Shown here piece by piece: positions 56,187 to 64,000 of a DNA stretch of 64,000 nucleotides. Made by a program: the position numbers and the translations under genes. The stretch comes from Azolla caroliniana. Its lineage: Eukaryota > Polypodiophyta. The DNA lies in assembly GCA_043228905.1 (NCBI GenBank), contig JBHGNT010000017.1, positions 6,262,001 to 6,326,000 on the forward strand, read 5' to 3'. Each line of letters starts with the position of its first letter. Within the stretch, counting starts at the first letter, position 1. Under the pieces are notes generated by a model that had not been told where the DNA came from, searched no databases, and worked only from the letters and a program-made list of their open reading frames with translations.

Positions 56187-57596
56187 TTATTCCCCGCCCA
56201 TCGGTTCTTCTTCGGTTTCGGATCGTTCGTCGTCCCGGTCCAGGTTATCCGGATCCGGCTCGTCGTCGTGACGCTTCTTGAACGCTTTGATCCGTTTCCC
56301 AGCTACCGGTATCGCCATTCTCGTGCCGTCGAGCTCCGCCAGATGGTACGTCCCGTTGTCGTTGGCGCTTTGTACCATGTAAGGCCCGAACCACCTTCTT
56401 GTGAACTTCCGTGTTGCTCAGTGCTGGTTGTCGGGGCTGCTGTCGTAGACTAGCACCCAGTCGCCTTCCTCGATCTTCTTTGGTCGGAGCCGGTGCGTTC
56501 GGTCGAACCGGGCTTTGTTCCTCATCCTTGCCACCCGAAGCTTTTCCGTAGCTCGCTCTACGTCCTCCGATCTTCACTCGAGCTGCCGTATGCGCGCCGT
56601 CAACAGTTCCTCCCGGCTCATCTCGTCTCTCCAGTCCACGGTTGCCCATGAGGAGATCGTACGTTCCTTCGGCATGACCGGCTTCTGCCCAAACATGAGC
56701 TCTGCCGGCATGAATCCGGTTACCGAACTGTGCGTAGTTCGGTCAGCCCATAATGCGTAAGGCAACAGCTGCGGCCAGCTCCCGACTTAACCTCCGCATG
56801 CCCGAACTAACGCCTTGACGATCGGTCCGTGTCCGCGCTCCACCTTCCCATTCGCCTCCGGATTGTACGCAGTGGTAAGCGAGAGCTTGACTCCTAGCCG
56901 GTCGAACAGCTCCTCGGCCTCTTCGGCGTCCAACTCCCCGCGATCAGCCACGATCTTCCCGACGCACCCGTACCGGCATATCACGTCCTCAATCAGGAAC
57001 TGACATACAGCCGTGGTCGTTTTGTTCTGAAGGGCTCGGCCTTCCACCTGGTTCGTCAGATCTTCCCGAGCCAGGACTAGATACCGCATCTGTCCTACTC
57101 CCATCGGCATAGTCACCAGGTCTACCATCCATTTGAAGTGGATGGTCGGAGGGTACGTAGGGTGAAGCTCGTCCCGGTGTCGGACTATGGAGTGCATCTG
57201 ACAGCTCTCGCAAGTTGTCACGAACCGATGCACGTCCCGGTACAGTCCCGGCCACCAGTACTTCCCCTTTATCTTCTCGAACGTGGCCCACGTTCCACGG
57301 TGTCCGGCCCAAGGGCTGTCGTGGTAGGCCGTCAACAGCTCCTCCTGTTCTTCCTTCATCGCCACCACTTGGAGCGGGACGCCGTTCCTCTTCTTCGGGT
57401 GCTTCCATAAGTATCCGTCCCGGAGAAAGAATCAGTAAGATTTCTTCCGGATCCGGTTGGCCTCGTCCTTCGTCCACGACGCATCCGGCGTCATTGTCCT
57501 CAAAAATCCACCGATCTGGAGCCACTCGCCGTCGTACTTCCTCTCGTCGAAGTCGTTAAGTGCCGGAGCGCTTGTCCCATCGGTCGTCACGTATGC
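56187..57596 (-). pseudogene. G3 integrase and C-terminal tail
   Basis: From the G2 border: YVTTDGTSAPALNDFDERKY, then a TGA at 57432 (SY*FFLRDG, Arg expected). Next is the zinc-binding region (YHDSPWAGHRGTWATFEKIK; TTCESCQMHS) and the DDE core FKWMVDLVTMP, IVADRGELD and NPEANGKVERGHGPIVKAL, with all three acidic residues present. The tail runs LPYALWADRTTHSSVTGFMP, GDWVLVYDSSPDNQH and RRWFGPYMVQSANDNGTYHL, ending in an acidic stretch (DDEPDPDNLDRDDE) at 56187. Further stops near 56787, 56574 and 56425 inactivate it. Confidence 0.85.
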
Positions 57597-58260
57597 TGTC
57601 GAGATATTTCGCAAGTGCGTGGAGAAGGGCGGAACCACGGGGGTCTTGGACTAAGGAGAAGGGGAGAAGGAATAGGACTTCGGAATGGAGCTTAGCACAA
57701 GAAGAGAAAGAATGAACAAGAGGAAGATGGAGGCCAAATGCTTAACAAGATATATTAGAACCGAAAACCGATTACAAAAATGGCGGCCGCGAAGGCCGCA
57801 CCAAACGACACAAGAAACCCTAACTAAGGAACCCTAAACGAAACCCTAACCCTAAAACGAAATGGTATACCTCACTCACACTCAAAAATAAGGCAACCCC
57901 CACAATGGTGCTCTTCCTCTCCCTTTATAGCACAAGGAGGGAAGACCGTTACATAAAGGTGCTACAAAATATCCCCTTTCAATCAATGGGGATATTTCCC
58001 TTGATTTTAGGGGAGGTGGGAAGGATGGGTCTTAACTCCCACCTCTACACGAACTACTATGTACCTATCTCTCTCTCTCACGTGGATGTGCGCGCAAAAG
58101 CACATCACCTTTACACTTTACAAATCCTAAGGTGCATTTCTAGCACCACACTTACCACTATCGACAAATAGAATTACAACATGTTGATGTGCAACGTTGC
58201 ACATCGCGGGTTTGCTTGCTTCGCTCGGTTTTCCGCCTATGGACGAAAATCTTCACGACA
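57597..58260 (-). repeat. 3' LTR of G2
   Basis: Reads (plus) TGTCGAGATATTTCGC to ATCTTCACGACA. A minus-strand CTATAAAGG box lies near 57929. Telo-box type motifs (AAACCCTAA, AACCCTAAA, AAACCCTAACCC) cluster at 57815-57857. A gcggcc/ggccgc inverted repeat is at 57783-57799. Confidence 0.93.
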
Positions 58261-61200
58261 TCCGCCCCCACCTAACCGCACATCCACCGGTATGTGCCAA
58301 AAGGGGAACAAAACGCGAGATTTTCGGCCAAGGCGGCCAACCGAGCCCTTGACAACCTCGTGGGCTTGCCCGGCTTCGTCTTCCACCCCGTCCACACGAA
58401 CCACCGCCGCCTTCCGGCCCACCATCTCCGCCGAATGGTCTCGAACCGTCGGCTCCATCCGATCCGCCACACTTGACGACGTTCGCCGAGTCGTTGCCTC
58501 CACCCGATCCGCCACGTCCACCGTGTTTCCTCGAACCACCGTCTTCATCCGGACCGCCGTTTCCGATGCCCGCGCTTTCTTCCCCGATCGGTCCTCCCGA
58601 ACGCCGTTGCCGACCCTTTGTCCGCCTCGCATATCCTCCGGATCCGCCTTTTTCGTGCCGCGCACCTCGTCGTGCCGACTCTTCTCGCTCCGCGCTTGCC
58701 TTCCGTAGGCTTTCCGAATGCGTGCTCGTGCTTCGGTCCTTCGATGACCCCATCACGCATTTTTCGCCTTCCCTTTGCTTGCCATGCTCTCTCGCCGTAG
58801 AGCATACCATCGTTCCCGTGCTCGTTGCTTGGCCCTCATGCGGCCGCATTGCACGTTTCGCATTCCGCTCCTCTTCGCGTACCCTTTCGGAAAGGTACCT
58901 TTCTTCCCCGACCTCCGTTTCGCTCGGAGGAACACCCTCTTGGCCCGCTCGACCGCACACATCCTTCGTGATGTCGTGTTCGTTCTTTTGGGCGCATACA
59001 TCTTCGTTCTCCGTGACCTCCCGTATGCCTCTCTTGGTGCCTTCATCCGTTGTGGCCTTCGTCCCCTCGCCGCCACCGTCCGCCACTCTTGGTCTCACGT
59101 CGGCACTCGCGCCGACCGCCGGAGTCTCTATAGCCGGTGTGGAGGATCCCACTCGGGCCTTATCTTCGTGGCCGCCGGTCTTAGCCTCTCCGTAGGCCAC
59201 CTCTTCCCACCAATCTTCCCTAGCATCGTGCCAGGTCTTGTCGTCGCCGCCTTCCTCCTTGTATTCGCCTCTCGAAGGCGTGATCCAACCGTCATCTTCG
59301 GTCGCTCGATGTGGCTCCTTCGTAGGCATGCTTGTCTCTTGGCCCTCCATCGGCCGTATTGCATGCATCTCATCTCGCTCTTCCGCCGTAGACCCGACCT
59401 CCGTGTTGATCTTCTCCTCCTTTGTCGCCGTAGCCCGTTCCGACACGGGCTCGCCGTCTTGGACCCACCCGTCCACCATCTCGTACCGGATATCCGTTCC
59501 GGTAACCTCGTACGCTCCGGCCTCCGACTCCTCGCCGCCACCCACCGTCTCTCCGGTCTTATGTTGATCCGCAACCGCCGTAGTCTCTAGAGTGGGTATG
59601 GAGGGTCTCGTTTGTTTCCGTTTTTCCCCCGAACCATGGTCTTCGTGCCCGGTTAGCCTCCATCTCGCGCTTACCGGCTCCCACCGTAACCGTAACCGTA
59701 ACCGTAACCGGCCAATCGGTCTTGCCGGCTCCCTTCGGTTTGGGCCCGGTTCGCCGGCCCTTACTCTCTTCTTCTTCCGTGCCGTATTCCGGTCGGGTCG
59801 GTTCCCGACTCTCTCCTCGTTTCCGCTCCGGTCCTCTCCGTCGGACCCACCGTATACGCCCATTCCGGGCCCCGCATACTCGTCTTCGTATGCGCTCTCT
59901 CCGAGCCTCACCTCCTCACGGTCACCGCCCATCTCTCCGGTCTCACGTTGGCATTCGAGCACAACCGCCGAAGTCTCCGGCCCCGGTGTCAAGGGGTCTT
60001 GCCTCCGTCCGCTCCAATCTTCCTTCTCGTTTCCGTTGCCCGCCTTGCCGCCGTCACCTCCCGTCGCACTAAGCCTCATGCCGTCACTCGGGCCGGCCAT
60101 TGGAGCCTCTAGGATTGGTGTGGGTAAGGACCCGGCACCGCCGCTTGTTGTCTCCGTAGCCGCTTTCGTTCGGACGTCGTTGTCCGCGGCTCCCCCATCT
60201 CCGATTCCGTAAGCCTCTAGTATGCTTGCCACCACCTCTTCTTCGCCGTTCTCCGCGTCATCTTGTTTGCCCGCCTTGCCGCCGCCACCGTCCGTCACTC
60301 TAGGCCTCTCGCCGGCTCTCGGGCCGGGTGCCGGAGTCTCTAGGACCGGTGTGTGGACGGTCGCGACACCACCACTCCTCTCGTCCGTAGCCACCTCCAT
60401 TCGGACATCGTCGTCCGTGGCTACCCCGTCTTCGGTTTCGCAAGCATCGAGTATGCTTGCCGCCGCCTCTTCTTCGCCGGTCTCGTCCTCATCTCGGTTG
60501 TCCGCCTTGCCGCCGCCACCGTCCGTAGCTCTAGGTCTCGTGCCGGCACTCGGGCCGACCGCCGAAGCCTCTAGGGCCGGTGTGTGGAAGGTCGCGACAC
60601 CATCGCTCGTTTCGTCTTCCTCCTCCATTTCGCAAGCCTCGAGTATGCTCGCGAAATCCTCGTAGAACGTTTCGGGCAACCGCGTCCCGAAACTTCCGCC
60701 CACTCTCGAAGTGGCGTCCATCGCTCCGTAGATATCGGCCTCGTCCATGGCCGTTCTTTTTCCCCGAGATGAGACGGTCGCTTGCTCCGCACCTTCTCTC
60801 GTGTCGACGCCGTGGTCGCCCGCCTTGCCACCGCCACCGCCTTTCACCATAGGTCTTACGCGGGCACTCGGGCCGGCCGCCGTGATCTCTAGGAATGACG
60901 CGTGTAAGGTCGCGGGACCGCCGCTCGTCGATGTAATGTCCGTAGCCACCTCCGCTCGGACGTCGTTGTCCGTGGCTACCCCGCCTCCGTATATGCAAGC
61001 ATCGGTTATGCTTGCCGCCGCCTCTTCCGCGGTCTCCTTACCGTTGTCTCGGTTGCCCGCCTTGCCGCCGCCACCGCTCTTTTCCCTCGGTCTCACGCGG
61101 GCGCTCGGGCCGGCCGCCGGGGTCTCTTGAACCGGTGCGTGGAAGGTTGCGGTACCGCCGCTTGTCTCCTCCGTACTCGATGATTCGGGCCACCATGTCC

Positions 61201-62206
61201 CGAATCCGCCATGTCCGCTCGAATCGGCGATCGCCGCCTCACCGTCCCCGACCTCGTCCTCGGTCGTTCTTTTCCCCCATGTCGAGAGGGCGGTTCGCTC
61301 CGCACCCTCTCCCGTAGTACCGATGTACCATTCTCTTTCGGCCTCCGCATAGGCCCCGTCCTTCATGTGTGAGGAAGCTCCTTCCTCCGCGTCCTCCGAT
61401 CCACTCGGGCCCGACCCCGCAATAAGCCACTCTTCGGCTTCGATTTTCGCCATTACGAGCCCGCACGCCTCCCGTATTAGCGCTTGTAGGTCGAGCCCCT
61501 CCAAACCGGTTCGCGATGAGCTCTCGTCCGGCGGCATGGCGTAGTCGGTCGTCGCTCTCTCTTCTCCCCCGCTCGCGGGCCGTGTTGTGGCCGACCGCCT
61601 CGCCTCATGTTTCCGGCACACCCGTTCTACTTCGGGCCACTCCTCGGTGAGACCATGCGCCCCATAATCGTCTTGAAGCTCGAACATGATGTCCATCCTC
61701 TCCTCATGATGGACCGTCTTCAAAAATAGGAGGACTTTGTCCGCCCCCACCGATCTTCGTTCCCACTCCGAGAGTTGAGAGAAACGACGCTCGAACTCTC
61801 GGAATGCCTCTATTGCGCTCCGATGGCGCCTCGCCGACGCCGCCCACCGATCGAACTCTCGCCGACCTCTTACCTCCGATTCCGCGCACCCGTATGCCTC
61901 CATTAGAGCCCCTTCAAAGGACTCCCACGATTCGTGAGCTTCTTGGAGCTCCTTGACCTCCTCGTACTTTGATGCGGCCGCCGCTCGACGAAAGAACTCT
62001 AGCCTCGTCGCTTCGTCCATGCCCATCCCCGTCATTTCCGCATCGTAGGCTCTCAAAAATTTTGGGACCTCCTTCCCATCGAACCGGCCGACTAGACGGA
62101 CCACCCTTTCGACCGCTTGTTGAGCCGCCTCTCGCCTCGCCCTCTTCCGTCCGGCGTCCATCAAGATCTTTGTCATCATCTCCTCGAAGTCGAAGCCTTC
62201 CTCCAT
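58253..62206 (-). CDS. G2 gag-like protein, 1317 aa, intact
   Basis: Starts MEEGFDFEEMMTKIL 42 bases inside the 5' LTR. Residues about 28-205 match G1 gag (RLVGRFDGKEVPKFLRAYDAE; FEGALMEAYGCAESEVRGR; FERRFSQLSEWERRSVGADK). There is no CCHC knuckle, protease, RT or integrase. Residues about 360-740 are repeats built on ATxHxPxLE...GPSA..RPR...GGGGKAG. The rest is Glu/Gly/Arg-rich and probably disordered, and the C-terminus is Gly- and Arg-rich (GGDGGPEGGGGSCGRGGRR). The ORF crosses the polypurine tract and ends GRMS with TGA at 58253-58255, inside the LTR. Long intact length in a nest of dead elements suggests recent activity. It presumably forms the particle. Confidence 0.85.
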   Translation of the reverse strand: MEEGFDFEEMMTKILMDAGRKRARREAAQQAVERVVRLVGRFDGKEVPKFLRAYDAEMTGMGMDEATRLEFFRRAAAASKYEEVKELQEAHESWESFEGALMEAYGCAESEVRGRREFDRWAASARRHRSAIEAFREFERRFSQLSEWERRSVGADKVLLFLKTVHHEERMDIMFELQDDYGAHGLTEEWPEVERVCRKHEARRSATTRPASGGEERATTDYAMPPDESSSRTGLEGLDLQALIREACGLVMAKIEAEEWLIAGSGPSGSEDAEEGASSHMKDGAYAEAEREWYIGTTGEGAERTALSTWGKRTTEDEVGDGEAAIADSSGHGGFGTWWPESSSTEETSGGTATFHAPVQETPAAGPSARVRPREKSGGGGKAGNRDNGKETAEEAAASITDACIYGGGVATDNDVRAEVATDITSTSGGPATLHASFLEITAAGPSARVRPMVKGGGGGKAGDHGVDTREGAEQATVSSRGKRTAMDEADIYGAMDATSRVGGSFGTRLPETFYEDFASILEACEMEEEDETSDGVATFHTPALEASAVGPSAGTRPRATDGGGGKADNRDEDETGEEEAAASILDACETEDGVATDDDVRMEVATDERSGGVATVHTPVLETPAPGPRAGERPRVTDGGGGKAGKQDDAENGEEEVVASILEAYGIGDGGAADNDVRTKAATETTSGGAGSLPTPILEAPMAGPSDGMRLSATGGDGGKAGNGNEKEDWSGRRQDPLTPGPETSAVVLECQRETGEMGGDREEVRLGESAYEDEYAGPGMGVYGGSDGEDRSGNEERVGNRPDRNTARKKKRVRAGEPGPNRREPARPIGRLRLRLRLRWEPVSARWRLTGHEDHGSGEKRKQTRPSIPTLETTAVADQHKTGETVGGGEESEAGAYEVTGTDIRYEMVDGWVQDGEPVSERATATKEEKINTEVGSTAEERDEMHAIRPMEGQETSMPTKEPHRATEDDGWITPSRGEYKEEGGDDKTWHDAREDWWEEVAYGEAKTGGHEDKARVGSSTPAIETPAVGASADVRPRVADGGGEGTKATTDEGTKRGIREVTENEDVCAQKNEHDITKDVCGRAGQEGVPPSETEVGEERYLSERVREEERNAKRAMRPHEGQATSTGTMVCSTAREHGKQREGEKCVMGSSKDRSTSTHSESLRKASAEREESARRGARHEKGGSGGYARRTKGRQRRSGGPIGEESAGIGNGGPDEDGGSRKHGGRGGSGGGNDSANVVKCGGSDGADGSRPFGGDGGPEGGGGSCGRGGRRSRASPRGCQGLGWPPWPKISRFVPLLAHTGGCAVRWGRMS
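59985..61130 (-). repeat. Internal repeats in the G2 ORF
   Basis: The plus-strand block gcccgccttgccgccgcca (GGGGKAG on the coding strand) recurs near 61055, 60820, 60495, 60265 and 60030, spaced about 230-320 bp. Each sits in a longer unit coding for roughly 75-105 residues. Units differ by substitutions and insertions but keep the frame. Confidence 0.75.
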
Positions 62207-62228
62207 CTCTTTCTCCCTTGCCGCCCTT

Positions 62229-62244
62229 CACGTCGGGTTCACCA
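62229..62244 (-). promoter_or_regulatory. Primer binding site of G2
   Basis: Minus-strand TGGTGAACCCGACGTG begins four bases after the LTR end, exactly as in G1 (47471-47486). The matching tRNA 3' end would be CACGUCGGGUUCACCA; I do not assign the amino acid. Confidence 0.75.
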
Positions 62245-62248
62245 AAGA

Positions 62249-62912
62249 TGTCGAGATATTTCGCAAGTGCGTGGAGAAGGGCGGAACCACGGGGGTCTTG
62301 GACTAAGGAGAAGGGGAGAAGTAATAGGACTTCGGAATGGAGCTTAGCACAAGAAGAGAAAGAATGAACAAGAGGAAGATGGAGGCCAAATGCTTAACAA
62401 GATATATTAGAACCGAAAACCGATTACAAAAATGGCGGCCGCGAAGGCCGCACCAAACGACACAAGAAACCCTAACTAAGGAACCCTAAACGAAACCCTA
62501 ACCCTAAAACGAAATGGTATACCTCACTCACACTCAAAAATAAGGCAACCCCCACAATGGTGCTCTTCCTCTCCCTTTATAGCACAAGGAGGGAAGACCG
62601 TTACATAAAGGTGCTACAAAATATCCCCTTTCAATCAATGGGGATATTTCCCTTGATTTTAGGGGAGGTGGGAAGGATGGGTCTTAACTCCCACCTCTAC
62701 ACGAACTACTATGTACCTATCTCTCTCTCTCACGTGGATGTGCGCGCAAAAGCACATCACCTTTACACTTTACAAATCCTAAGGTGCATTTCTAGCACCA
62801 CACTTACCACTATCGACAAATAGAATTACAACATGTTGATGTGCAACGTTGCACATCGCGGGTTTGCTTGCTTCGCTCGGTTTTCCGCCTATGGACGAAA
62901 ATCTTCACGACA
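62249..62912 (-). repeat. 5' LTR of G2
   Basis: Same length and, apart from one base, the same sequence as 57597-58260, including the telo-box cluster (62467-62509). Confidence 0.93.
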
Positions 62913-64000
62913 ACGCTGCCTCGAAGAAGTCCACGCCGACTTCTTCGTCCTCCGAAACCATGTTGCCCTCGTCATCAAACCTCGCCCTCGAAAGCATGTC
63001 GGCCATGGCGTTGTCCTTTCCGGAAATGTGCCGTATTTCCGGGTCCAGGGACTTGATGTACGCTATCCACCTGAGCATCGCCAGGTCCGGTGTCGCGCAT
63101 CTGGAAACCATGCCGAGAATTGGTAGGCAATCCGTCTCGATAATCACTTCTGTCCCGATCAGGTAGTCTTTGTCGGCCTTTACTGCCGAAACGATACCCC
63201 AAAGTTCGCGTTTAACCTGGGCGTACCCTCGCTGTCGCTCGCTGAGGACCTTCGCGCCGAATCAGATCGGGAACCGATTGCCGTCCTCGTCTTCTTGGTT
63301 GACGACCCATCCGATCCCGGTCGGACTCGTATCCACCGTTATGTATACCGGGGTACCCTTCTCGTAGACAGCCTTCCGGAGCGCCGGTACTGCCGCAAGA
63401 GCTTCCTTCAGCTTCCGGACCGACTCCGTGTGCTCGTCTCGCCTCTTGAATTTTCGCCCTTTCTTCAGCAACCCATATAGCGGCTCCGCAACGTGGGCGT
63501 AATGCGGGATCCATATGTGGTAGAACGCGCATGCCCCCAGGAACCTCTGAACTTCTGTAACCGAGCTACAGTCGGTCTTCATCGCGGAGATGGCTTCTAC
63601 CTTTGCCGGAGACGGCTTCTGGCCATATGGTCCACATAGGTGTCCAACCACCAGGATTTCCGGTTGCCCGAAGGCCAATTTCTCCCCGGAGAAGGTGAGC
63701 CTCGCATCCTCTAGCCTTTGTAGCACCTTCTCGCAGTCGTCGATGTGTGTCGCCACGAATCGCTGGCATCCGTCCGGCCCGACTGTCTCGTCCTTCTCTT
63801 CCACCGGGCACCCCTTGATCAGGATGTCGTCTAGAAATGACATGGTGATGTCCGGGATGCAATTCCTCAGTACTTTGTTCATTGCATTCACCATGTGGGC
63901 CACCGAGTTGGTCCCTCCTTGTTGCAGGGTACACATTCGCACCAGGCCGAGGGGAGTTCGCATCGTCGTAATGTCTCTGCTCTCCACATCTAGCTGGAAC
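62913..64000 (-). pseudogene. G3 RT and RNase H (continues beyond the window)
   Basis: Reading minus from 63987: MRTPLGLVRMCTLQQGGTN, VAHMVNAMNKVLRNCIPDI, MSFLDDILIKG (RT active site FLDD), LVVGHLCGPYGQKPSP, FLGACAFYHIWIPHYAHVA, VDTSPTGIGWVVNQEDEDG, a TGA near 63262 (PI*FGAKV, Arg expected), then RQRGYAQVKREL, IETDCLPILGM and HISGKDNAMADMLSRARF. It ends FFEAA at the G2 border. Apart from the stop, the frame is open over 1 kb. Confidence 0.85.

Larger units (their letters stand above)
57597..62912 (-). mobile_element. Gag-only LTR element G2 (TR-GAG type), very young
   Basis: LTRs at 57597-58260 and 62249-62912 are both 664 bp, and I see a single difference (gaaggaatag against gaagtaatag). 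The element has primer site TGGTGAACCCGACGTG (plus 62229-62244), a polypurine tract (GGTGGGGGCGGA, plus 58261-58272), and a single intact 1317-codon ORF with no protease, RT or integrase. Flanks are atgc (57593-57596) and acgc (62913-62916), a 4-bp duplication with one CpG-type change. It lies in G3 pol. It would need enzymes from a relative such as G1 or G3. Confidence 0.9.
55502..64000 (-). mobile_element. Ty3/gypsy element G3, split by G2, running out of the window
   Basis: The 3' LTR is 55502-56113, the polypurine tract (plus tctgcctccacctaacc) follows it, integrase is 56187-57596, and RNase H and RT are 62913-64000 and continue beyond the right edge. Reading across G2 with one 4-bp target copy removed restores the frame (FFEAAYVTTDG). 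It is a sister of G1. Confidence 0.85.

Noticed and set aside
58473-60665. Large plus-strand ORFs (up to 271 aa) opposite the G2 ORF
   Set aside because: Antisense frames of a GC-biased coding sequence. The minus-strand frame is longer, starts next to a primer site and has gag homology.

Overview
The window is a nuclear segment from a land plant with a large, retrotransposon-rich genome. The evidence is tRNA-iMet primed Ty1/copia elements, Ty3/gypsy elements, a GABA-transporter-type exon, a broken UDP-glycosyltransferase and CCCTAAA telo-box motifs. The species cannot be named. A fern, lycophyte or other early-diverging plant is possible, judged only on the style of the gypsy and non-LTR proteins. 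Almost nothing is an intact host gene. The only long undamaged frames are a 1317-aa gag-only ORF (58253-62206) and a 500-aa copia RT-RNase H (42173-43675).

Region 1-12.2 kb is AT-rich and gene-poor. It holds exon 1 of a GABA-transporter-like gene on the minus strand (1357-1477), two decayed reverse-transcriptase zinc-binding fragments (3445-4400 and 8074-8510), an unrecognised coding relic (7453-7740), several tandem or inverted repeats, and a solo gypsy LTR (10805-11595) with an embedded tRNA-like sequence.

Region 12.2-34.1 kb is the first nest. Two truncated copia 3' ends face each other (12204-13990). A copia element (14364-25296) carries a younger copia (15454-20975, perfect 5-bp duplication gaccg) in its gag gene, and is bracketed by a 193-bp direct repeat of host sequence. 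Next is an LTR element (25524-34099) whose only coding content is a decayed coiled-coil ORF, itself split by a deleted copia (26415-29319).

Region 34.1-64 kb begins with a UDP-glycosyltransferase relic broken by a copia LTR. A minus-strand copia (35550-41425) carries a non-LTR fragment and two solo LTRs. It is followed by a second copia (41458-43690) fused to a gypsy element (43691-48138), then a copia (48139-55485) split by another copia (48625-54575) whose LTR contains a solo LTR. The last element is a gypsy copy (55502 to beyond 64000) split by a very young gag-only gypsy element (57597-62912).

The strongest novelties are in the gypsy family. They are 4-bp target duplications with a CG core, antisense tRNA-like modules in the U3 region, covarying short hairpins, no visible protease motif, and a gag-only derivative whose ORF runs through the polypurine tract and stops inside the LTR. 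Many stop codons in the decayed elements look like CAG to TAG and CGA to TGA, the pattern expected from cytosine methylation followed by deamination. Element borders were read by eye and may be off by a few bases; protein families were assigned from motifs without database searches.
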